This document shows positions 58,749-64,000 of a stretch of DNA of 64,000 nucleotides, piece by piece. The stretch comes from an archaeon (GTDB lineage: Archaea; Thermoproteota; Nitrososphaeria; Nitrososphaerales; Gagatemarchaeaceae). The DNA is taken from NCBI GenBank assembly GCA_021823325.1, contig JAKAOG010000003.1:1-64000 (forward strand), read 5' to 3'. The position numbers and the translations under genes are program-made. Under the pieces are notes generated by a model. The model did not search any database. It had not been told where the DNA came from and saw only the letters and a list, made by a program, of their open reading frames with translations. Every line of letters starts with the position of its first letter. Positions within the stretch are counted from its first letter, which is position 1.

Positions 58749-59458
58749 TTTGAGATGTCACCCTTCGGCATGTTACGGGTGTACAAGTCGTTGGCGTCCT
58801 TGAAAGACTTCCTGTCCCCGATGTCCATGAACGTCCCCTCCACCTTCACCGCATAGATCTTCGCTCCCTGCGACTTCGCCTCCCTGAAGGCGTCGTTCAT
58901 CTCGTACACCTTCCCAGCCTTCAGGTGCCTGAGGAACCCCTTCTCCATCACGTAGCACCCTACGTTGATGAATCCTTCTATGGTAGGCTTCTCCTTCCAC
59001 TCCACGAGCCTCCCGTCCTTGTCCGTCTCCATGAAACCGTACTTCAGCTCCGTGCTGTACTTCATCAGGACCATGGTCGCGCTTGCGCCCTTCTCTTTGT
59101 GGAACCTGACCGCCCTGTCGAGGTCGAAGTCGAAGAGCTGGTCTCCGTAGATGCAGACGAACCTCCCGCGTATCTTGGACTCGGCGGCTTTCAGCTGCCC
59201 TGCCGTCCCGAGAGGGTGCGGGGAGGTTGCGTACGTGACCTTCATCCCCCACTCTGACCCGTCCCCGAAGTACTCCTGGATCATTTTCCCGAGATAGCCG
59301 GTGGAGACCACGACGTCGGTTATCCCCCACTTCTTCAGCCACTCGAGCAGGTGCTCCATTATCGGCTTCGGCCCCACGGGGAGCATCGCCTTCGGGAGGA
59401 GGAACGTGTATGGCCGGAGCCTCGTGCCGAGGCCCCCAGCTAGAATGACGGCCTGGAT
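58739..59458 (-). CDS. Sugar-1-phosphate nucleotidyltransferase; non-canonical start
   Basis: A 239-residue RmlA/GlmU-N-like enzyme making an NDP-sugar. The N-terminus reads QAVILAGGLGTRLRPYT, the nucleotide-binding loop, then LPKAMLPVGPKPIMEH, with catalytic FVCIYGDQLFDFD and FMDIGDRKSFKDAN. The first conventional start, ATG 59386, would delete the essential G-x-G-T-R-L-R-P loop. Upstream to the in-frame TAG at 59503-59501 there is no ATG, GTG or TTG. ATC 59458 (the position of the family ATG, one base after the preceding stop TAG) or CTG 59473 must initiate, unless the sequence is wrong. It overlaps the GlmU-like gene. Confidence 0.85.
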   Translation of the reverse strand: MQAVILAGGLGTRLRPYTFLLPKAMLPVGPKPIMEHLLEWLKKWGITDVVVSTGYLGKMIQEYFGDGSEWGMKVTYATSPHPLGTAGQLKAAESKIRGRFVCIYGDQLFDFDLDRAVRFHKEKGASATMVLMKYSTELKYGFMETDKDGRLVEWKEKPTIEGFINVGCYVMEKGFLRHLKAGKVYEMNDAFREAKSQGAKIYAVKVEGTFMDIGDRKSFKDANDLYTRNMPKGDISKRS

Positions 59459-59459
59459 G

Positions 59460-60179
59460 CTATTGCCCTTCAGACGCGAAACGCCTTGGCCCCAGCCCGG
59501 CTATCTCGTCCTTATACGCTTCGTCCGTGCCAGAGAGTATGCACGGGTCAACCACGAGCCCTTTCACCCCTACCCCCACCACGTTAGCGACGTCGGCTGC
59601 GGTGAGCCTCTTCTGCGTCCTCAGCAGTATCGGCTTGACGGAGAGGTTCGCTATCACGCCGAGCGTCGCGTAGTCGAGGACGCTGAAAGGGGCGCCCCGA
59701 TACTGGTGGGGGACGGTTGCGACGTCTATCGCCTCGATACCTTCCATCGAAGACAGCTGCCTTACCTGCTCCAGAATGTAGCCCGTCGCTATCGCGCTCA
59801 CCTTCTTGACCCGGCGGTCGGAGAGGACGAACGTTGGCATCTGGTGAGCATACATCTCCACGAAGCTGAACTCGCTCGACATTATCCTCTCCCAGTACTC
59901 CTCCGTGAGGAGCCTGGCTCCCCCGATGAAGAGCCCGCATGGGACGGAGACCGTGGAGATCACGTCGTTGATGTACGCGTCGTGCAGGTCATAGCTGCCG
60001 AAGTGGTTCGGTGAAGAGCCCTCGTCCCCTTCTATGTTGAGCATCAGCGCGTCCGCTCCCCCTTCGACGGCCTGCGCCGCCAGGGACGTGCTGTTCTTGG
60101 GGAGGCTGGCGATGAGGGTGTACGGTTTGCCCTCCTTGGTCAACTCTAGGGGCCTCCGGATCTGGCCCAGGGATTCCAT
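59460..60179 (-). CDS. TIM-barrel-like protein of the sugar-nucleotide operon, unknown function
   Basis: A 239-residue protein with alternating strands and helices: YTLIASLPKNSTSLAAQAV, GGADALMLNIEGD, VSVPCGLFIGGARLLTEEYW, FVEMYAHQMPTFVLSD, AIDVATVPHQYRG and VKGLVVDPCILSGT. The pattern is that of a small TIM barrel, with possible ligand-binding ends (NIEGDEGS, IGGARL), but no catalytic family is obvious. ATG 60179 lies about 34 nt from a TATA-like CTTCTAAGG. It leads the operon, and its stop TAG is one base before the ATC candidate start of the next gene. A role in sugar-phosphate metabolism is inferred from context only. Confidence 0.65.
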   Translation of the reverse strand: MESLGQIRRPLELTKEGKPYTLIASLPKNSTSLAAQAVEGGADALMLNIEGDEGSSPNHFGSYDLHDAYINDVISTVSVPCGLFIGGARLLTEEYWERIMSSEFSFVEMYAHQMPTFVLSDRRVKKVSAIATGYILEQVRQLSSMEGIEAIDVATVPHQYRGAPFSVLDYATLGVIANLSVKPILLRTQKRLTAADVANVVGVGVKGLVVDPCILSGTDEAYKDEIAGLGPRRFASEGQ

Positions 60180-60280
60180 TCTACGGGGGTTGTGACCCGC
60201 CGGCCCCCCTTAGAAGAGACCTGCTCAAAGTTGAGTGAGGGTTTGGTATGCTCGTCTTCACCATGGCAGGGCGGGGTGCG

Positions 60281-61168
60281 CTAGGCGGAGAGCCAGACGG
60301 TGAGCCCGAGCACCAGGAAGATGACCGTGAGATACGGGCTCGTGAGCTTGAACAGCGTCCACGCCGTCTTGCGGCTCTGCGTCATCGCCAGCCTCCCGCT
60401 GTAGAGGAGCACGAGCCCGCCGAGCACGACCGCGGTGACGGTGTAGAAGATGCTTACCGCGGGGGTGAACAGGAAGATGGCGACCGAGAAGACGGTCAGG
60501 AGGGCGCTCGTGGCGGCCACGCAGATGGAGGCGACCCTGTCTCCGAACACTATCGGGAGCATCGGGACCTTGGCAGCCTCGTAGTCGTTCCTGTTGAATA
60601 TCGCGAGGCTCCAGATGTGGGTCGGGATCCAGACTATGACGAGCGCGGACATGTAAAGCGCGATAGGCGTGACGACCCCGGAGACGGCGGTGTACCCGAC
60701 GAGCACAGGCATCCCTCCTGAGATTCCGCCGAGGATTATGTTCAGCCATGTCCTCCGCTTCAGCAGCAGGGAGTAGACCACTATGTTGTCGATGAGCCCG
60801 AAGAGCATGAAGGCCGCTGAGATCGAGTTGATCAGGAAGAGCGGGACGAGGACCGAGGGGACCGCGAGCGCGAGCCCGAAGACCAGAGCCCCCCGTGGGC
60901 TCACCCTGCCTGCTGGGAGGGCCCGCTGCATCGTCCTCTGCATCATCCCGTCGATGTCGCGGTCGTGGTAGTTGGTCAGGACCTCGGCCGCCGCGCTACC
61001 GAGGAGCAGCGACGCCGTGCCGAGGATAAGCAGCGTCGGAGAGAGGACCGCACCGGGGGTCTCCCTGAACGCCACGAGCATCGCGATGAAACCGGTGAAC
61101 ACGAGCAGCCCCCAGATTCTGGGCTTGGTGAGCCGCCAATAATCTACCAGGGAACCCCGCAGAGGCAT
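60281..61168 (-). CDS. ctaB: UbiA-family protoheme IX farnesyltransferase (heme O synthase)
   Basis: A 295-residue prenyltransferase with nine membrane helices. The substrate-binding motif is NYHDRDIDGMMQRTMQRALPAG (cited as NYHDRDIDGMMQRT, Mg-pyrophosphate site), and the second motif AIFNRNDYEAAKVPMLP with the preceding WIPTHIWSLAIF is typical of CtaB/CyoE. It farnesylates heme B for heme O/A-type terminal oxidases, implying oxygen respiration. ATG 61168 is preferred to ATG 61189, because a TATA-like CGTTTTATCC at 61200-61191 puts the transcript start near 61169. Downstream on the same strand lies nothing for 100 nt. Confidence 0.9.
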   Translation of the reverse strand: MPLRGSLVDYWRLTKPRIWGLLVFTGFIAMLVAFRETPGAVLSPTLLILGTASLLLGSAAAEVLTNYHDRDIDGMMQRTMQRALPAGRVSPRGALVFGLALAVPSVLVPLFLINSISAAFMLFGLIDNIVVYSLLLKRRTWLNIILGGISGGMPVLVGYTAVSGVVTPIALYMSALVIVWIPTHIWSLAIFNRNDYEAAKVPMLPIVFGDRVASICVAATSALLTVFSVAIFLFTPAVSIFYTVTAVVLGGLVLLYSGRLAMTQSRKTAWTLFKLTSPYLTVIFLVLGLTVWLSA

Positions 61169-61393
61169 CAGGCGCGCCGTAGCTCTCATGGATAAAACGT
61201 TAGCGCAGGGGTGAAAACCGGGGGCCCCGACGCGGGCAGTCGCTCTCCCAGCGCGGGGCGATCGGGGGCGCGCTGATTGGACGGCTCCGATGCCGCTGCC
61301 GCACCTGAGACGGTGGCGCAGGAGGAGGAAGCGGGGGCACGAGGGGAGCATGCGCAAGCCCCAGGTGGGCGGATGGACGGACGTGACGTCCTT

Positions 61394-61534
61394 CTAGCTT
61401 TCAGGCTTGTCTACCAGCGGGATGCGGTTTCTCCACCTTCTTCCAGTCATGACTCTCACGGCGATCACTATCACTATCACAGCCGCGGTGAGCCCGACAA
61501 TCAGGACGACCCTCTCATCGATTGGCAGCGCCAT
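61394..61534 (-). CDS. Small single-span membrane protein
   Basis: A 46-residue frame from ATG 61534 to TAG 61396-61394 encodes an N-terminal MALPIDERV, one hydrophobic helix (VLIVGLTAAVIVIVIAVRV) and a basic end (TGRRWRNRIPLVDKPES). A TATA-like GCTTAACTGG about 30 nt upstream supports a leaderless transcript. It lies upstream of ctaB and divergent from tatA. It may be a respiratory-chain or Tat-associated peptide; no family recognised. The rest of 61190-61393 shows no gene. Confidence 0.6.
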   Translation of the reverse strand: MALPIDERVVLIVGLTAAVIVIVIAVRVMTGRRWRNRIPLVDKPES

Positions 61535-61636
61535 TTGACGGGGAGAGGCAGGCCCCGCCCAGTTAAGCTTGCCTTGGCCCGGGTCTGCGCCCCCAGGCTT
61601 GGCGCGGACGAGCCGTCATGACGATACGGGGCAACG

Positions 61637-61646
61637 CGTATAAACC
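61637..61646 (+). promoter_or_regulatory. TATA-like box CGTATAAACC of tatA
   Basis: It lies 28 nt before ATG 61669 and therefore selects this start over ATG 61618, which precedes the box. Confidence 0.6.
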
Positions 61647-61668
61647 TCGCTCAAGGAATCCGTTTCAC

Positions 61669-61968
61669 ATGGCAATCGGAGACCCGCTCCAGTGGATCAT
61701 AATCGGGGTCATCGTCGTTGTGATATTCCTGTGGGGGCCGCAGAAGATCCCCGAGCTAGCGCGGGGGCTTGGAAGGGCGAAGGGGGAGTTCGATAAGGCA
61801 TCAAAGGAGTTCCAGGCGTCGGCGACCGCTGCATCCACCACGTCCCAGGTGCCGAAGTCGGCAGACCAGATACTCCTGGAGACCGCGATGCTGCTCGGCA
61901 TAGCGACCGAGGGGAAGACGAGGGAGCAGATCTCGCAAGAGATAGTCGCGAAGGCAAAGCCCCAATAG
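61669..61968 (+). CDS. tatA: Twin-arginine translocase subunit TatA
   Basis: A 99-residue protein with one N-terminal helix (LQWIIIGVIVVVIFLWG), the conserved hinge GPQKIPELARGLGRAKGEF and an amphipathic helix, then a disordered Ser/Thr-rich stretch and a second helix (ADQILLETAMLLGIATEG). It forms the size-adjustable protein-conducting pore for folded exported proteins. tatC follows 35 nt later on the same strand. Confidence 0.94.
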   Translation: MAIGDPLQWIIIGVIVVVIFLWGPQKIPELARGLGRAKGEFDKASKEFQASATAASTTSQVPKSADQILLETAMLLGIATEGKTREQISQEIVAKAKPQ

Positions 61969-62003
61969 CGTGAAATAGGGAACCGGGCCGGTCCGCCTCA
62001 GAC

Positions 62004-62903
62004 TTGTTTTCAGGAAGGTTGCCTTTCGCCGAGCACCTGGAAGAGCTCAGGCAGAGGCTGAAGGTCGTCGCGTACTGCTTCCTCATCGTCTTCGTGCTGG
62101 TCGTGCTCTTTCCCGCCAACCCGCTCTCGTCCATACAGAACCCGGGACAGTACCTGAACCTGACGTTCCTGGAGGGGACGTTCATCGCGATATTCCTGAA
62201 GGACCTGGTCGGGTACCTTCTCCCGTCGACATGGCACCTCATCGCGGCGAACGGGCTCGGGGAAGGGATGGAGATCTACATCGTCGCGAGCCTGCTGGTC
62301 GCGACCGTCGTCACGATGCCTGTCATCGCGTATGAGACATACAGGTTCATCGACCCTGCGCTCACGGAGAAGGAGAGGGGACTAGCCTACCCGTTCGCGA
62401 CCTCTGCCTCCGTGCTATTCGCCGTCGGGGTCGTGTTCGGGTTCTTCGTCCTCGCGAAGTACCTGGTCATTTTCCTGGGCCCGTTCTTCTTCGCGGTGGG
62501 GATAACCCCGCCCGTCCTGGTGGACGCGTCGGCCTTCTACTACGTCGTCTTCCTGATAATCGGCGCGACGGGGGTCTCGTTCACGAGCCCGGTGTTCGTG
62601 TACACCCTCATCCGGCTCCAGGTCGTAGAAGCAGACTTCTTCTCGAAGAACAGGGTGATAATCTGGTTCATAATCTGGGTCGTCACGGGGCTCTTCCTCA
62701 CCCCTGACGGCGGCCCGCTCCTGGACCTCGTGATATTCGTCCCGATAGTCGTGATGGTCGAGGCGGCCGTGGCGCTCGGCAGGAGGAGCGTCAGGGACCA
62801 GCCGCCGAAGCTGAAGAGAGGAGCCATTGTCTGTCCGTCATGCGGAAAGGTGCTCCCCAGGCCGATGCTCTTCTGCGAACACTGCGGCCGGTCGATTGCC
62901 TGA
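62004..62903 (+). CDS. tatC: Twin-arginine translocase subunit TatC with C-terminal zinc ribbon
   Basis: A 299-residue receptor subunit. It starts LPFAEHLEELRQRLKVVAYCF with the conserved EHLEELR, has six helices (including YETYRFIDPALTEKERG, the first periplasmic/cytoplasmic conserved loop, and FFFAVGI), and VVEADFFSKNRVIIWFIIW. After helix 6 a soluble tail adds a four-cysteine ribbon: VCPSCGKVLPRPMLFCEHCGRS. TatC normally ends shortly after helix 6, so this is an extra domain. TTG 62004 is the assumed start, TTG 62016 the alternative. Cotranscription with tatA is likely. Confidence 0.9.
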   Translation: MFSGRLPFAEHLEELRQRLKVVAYCFLIVFVLVVLFPANPLSSIQNPGQYLNLTFLEGTFIAIFLKDLVGYLLPSTWHLIAANGLGEGMEIYIVASLLVATVVTMPVIAYETYRFIDPALTEKERGLAYPFATSASVLFAVGVVFGFFVLAKYLVIFLGPFFFAVGITPPVLVDASAFYYVVFLIIGATGVSFTSPVFVYTLIRLQVVEADFFSKNRVIIWFIIWVVTGLFLTPDGGPLLDLVIFVPIVVMVEAAVALGRRSVRDQPPKLKRGAIVCPSCGKVLPRPMLFCEHCGRSIA

Positions 62904-62953
62904 GTGCGTGTTAGAGGCTCATCGGCGCGCCTTGCCGCTGACCAACGCGCTGT

Positions 62954-62974
62954 CGGTCGGGCCGGGTCCGACCG
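62954..62974. other. Perfect 7-bp hairpin downstream of tatC
   Basis: CGGTCGG and CCGACCG flank a 7-nt loop about 50 nt after the tatC stop. It is not a tRNA arm (no paired acceptor or T-loop). No T-run follows, so it is not a typical archaeal terminator. The whole 62904-63104 gap holds no convincing gene. Confidence 0.3.
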
Positions 62975-63104
62975 GATGGTGGAGTCAAGCGGCGGTGCCG
63001 TCGTCGCACAGCGTCGGCTCATCCAGCGCTCCTTCCGCCGAGCGGGGTCGTTTGGTGAGGCACTAGCGGGCCGAGGTTTTTCGGACGAGCTACCGAGATA
63101 GGGC

Positions 63105-63572
63105 CTATCTCTCTTCCTCTGCCATCGAACGCCAGACCTCGTTAGACCGCGTGGACCTTGTCATCGGCTTCCAGTTCGAGATTGCGGACCACGGACTGCT
63201 GACCGGCCTCTTCAGGAAGTCCCGGGTGTACTCGGAGAGCGGAACCCAGTGGCCGTCGTCGACCACGTTCTGCTTCCTGATTATGACCGGCTTCGGTCTC
63301 ATGGTCGCCGGCTTGGTTCTGTCCGGCTCTATCGCGATAGCGTTGGTCGGGCACTCCCTAACGCAGATGTTGCATCCGGTACACCTCTCTTGTTCGATCA
63401 AGTAGGGCTTCTCCATCATCCAAGGCTTGGGGGCAGATCCTTGCATCAGGGCCCCGTAGAAGGAAACGTCGTTCGGCTTCGTGAACTCAATACAGGTGGA
63501 GGGGCAGAGGTCCATGCACGCGCCACAGTTCATGCACCGACTTTCGTCGACGATGAGACTGTAGAGCACCAC
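63105..63572 (-). CDS. 2[4Fe-4S] ferredoxin-type protein
   Basis: A 155-residue protein with two cluster motifs: CMNCGACMDLCPS (residues about 13-25) and CTGCNICVRECPT (about 63-75), each C-x2-C-x2-C-x3-C-P. A long C-terminal tail (WVPLSEYTRDFLKRP) resembles the Fe-S subunits of membrane-bound oxidoreductases such as complex I NuoI-like or related electron carriers. GTG 63572 or GTG 63569 is the likely start. The gene 10 nt upstream on the same strand encodes a membrane protein, suggesting an electron-transfer unit; partner unknown. Confidence 0.85.
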   Translation of the reverse strand: MVLYSLIVDESRCMNCGACMDLCPSTCIEFTKPNDVSFYGALMQGSAPKPWMMEKPYLIEQERCTGCNICVRECPTNAIAIEPDRTKPATMRPKPVIIRKQNVVDDGHWVPLSEYTRDFLKRPVSSPWSAISNWKPMTRSTRSNEVWRSMAEEER

Positions 63573-63582
63573 GCTCTGGCCC

Positions 63583-63999
63583 CTATGCTATGTAGTCTAC
63601 GCGTTCCCTTGGCAGGAGCGCGGAAGCTTGCGCGTTCGTCCCTTGCACTGGCCGGGGATCGTCGCCGCGTTCCGGACCGGAGTAGACTCTGCCCGTAGGC
63701 ACGGGCGCCGGTACCGCGGGCGAAGTGGATGGAGAAGGAGCGCTCAATGACTTCTTGGGACCGATCCTCGAGTGAAGGAACGGGTGGGCGAAACCGACTA
63801 GGCCGATTAGTCCCAGTGCGGCGAATCCGCCGTAGAAGGACGTCATGGCCAGACCCAGGTTCTGGGTGGAACTGAAGTTGTTGTATATGGTGGCCCAGAT
63901 CCCGCTCGTGGCGCTGATGCCGGCAGGGAGCGTGCTCAGGGCGAGGGGCGTCTCCGTGATGAAGACTGTGCCGAAGATCCAAGATACTGTTCCAGCGAA
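63583..63999 (-). CDS. C-terminal part of a multi-pass membrane protein (partial)
   Basis: The reading frame is open from the right edge of the window to the TAG at 63583. The 138 visible residues contain two or three hydrophobic segments (SWIFGTVFITETPLALS, SFYGGFAALGLIGLVGF) and a Ser/Pro/Ala-rich tail (SLSAPSPSTSPAVPAPVPTG). An ATG at 63846 is internal and not the true start. Loop and helix character could fit a transporter or a respiratory subunit; since the ferredoxin gene follows 10 nt downstream, a membrane oxidoreductase subunit is also possible. I cannot name it. Confidence 0.5.
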   Translation of the reverse strand, partial: FAGTVSWIFGTVFITETPLALSTLPAGISATSGIWATIYNNFSSTQNLGLAMTSFYGGFAALGLIGLVGFAHPFLHSRIGPKKSLSAPSPSTSPAVPAPVPTGRVYSGPERGDDPRPVQGTNAQASALLPRERVDYIA

Positions 64000-64000
64000 G

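Noticed and set aside
59386-59388. ATG as the start of the sugar nucleotidyltransferase
   Set aside because: It would remove the conserved nucleotide-binding loop read in frame immediately upstream.
62904-63104. tRNA-like or CRISPR-like structure after tatC
   Set aside because: Only one 7-bp hairpin; no acceptor stem, T-loop consensus or repeated spacers.

Overview
The window is about 64 kb of gene-dense, GC-rich archaeal DNA with roughly 70 protein genes. I saw no rRNA, tRNA, CRISPR array or insertion sequence. Archaeal markers are TFB, RNA polymerase subunits Rpo6 and Rpo12, Alba, family B DNA polymerase, archaeal GlyRS, ThrRS and ProRS, tRNA-splicing endonuclease, TrmI, an ATP-dependent DNA ligase, an archaeal HMG-CoA synthase/thiolase/DUF35 operon and an archaeal-type phosphoglycerate mutase. 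Ribosomal proteins S25e and S26e together point to a TACK-type lineage. With a DUF47 protein, a heme O synthase homologue (CtaB) and high GC, I infer a Nitrososphaeria/Thaumarchaeota-related heterotroph or facultative aerobe. The assignment to TACK is fairly safe; anything finer is inference.

Layout. 1-3.3 kb: a partial gene, a RelE-like toxin remnant, tfb, a nucleotidyltransferase-fold gene and an XRE regulator with a zinc ribbon inside its HTH. 3.3-8.6 kb: MurG-like glycosyltransferase, DUF92 membrane protein, glyS, CPA1 antiporter, GNAT. 8.7-11.7 kb: the HMGS-thiolase-DUF35 mevalonate operon and Rpo12. 11.8-16.8 kb: an APC permease and a surface-glycan-like set (GT2-like, DegT aminotransferase, membrane glycosyltransferase-like protein, small membrane proteins). 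16.8-26.7 kb: polB, MscS, AguB-AguA for putrescine synthesis, ThrRS, a CDP-alcohol phosphotransferase, an anchored cyclophilin, MetE-like methionine synthase and S26e. 26.8-34.7 kb: MFS and EamA transporters, a DHH phosphoesterase, and an ABC importer operon with a single fused permease. 34.7-45.9 kb: PfkB kinase, proS, a cation exchanger, ArsC/LMW-PTP, TrmI, DUF47-EndA-MBL operon, NfeD-SPFH pair, upp. 45.9-56.4 kb: DNA ligase, S25e, Rpo6, 2-hydroxyacid dehydrogenase, Alba, GIY-YIG, a PLP decarboxylase, thymidine kinase, uridine phosphorylase, ApgM and a GalT homologue. 56.4-60.2 kb: a sugar-nucleotide cluster (PGI/PMI, alternative GlmU, sugar-1-P nucleotidyltransferase, a TIM-barrel-like protein). 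60.3-64 kb: CtaB, TatA, TatC with a C-terminal zinc ribbon, a ferredoxin and a partial membrane protein.

Expression logic. Most first genes of transcripts have a TATA-like box whose centre lies 25-30 nt upstream of the start codon, so many mRNAs should be leaderless. TTG and GTG starts are very common. Several divergent gene pairs appear to share one near-palindromic TATA box. Inside operons, three genes with clear family N-termini have no ATG, GTG or TTG in the right place: a CTG at 32120, an ATC (or CTG) at 59458/59473, and an ACG at 58748. All three lie at or overlapping the stop codon of the preceding gene. This suggests either translationally coupled initiation at non-canonical codons or three independent sequence errors, and it is the most unusual signal I found.
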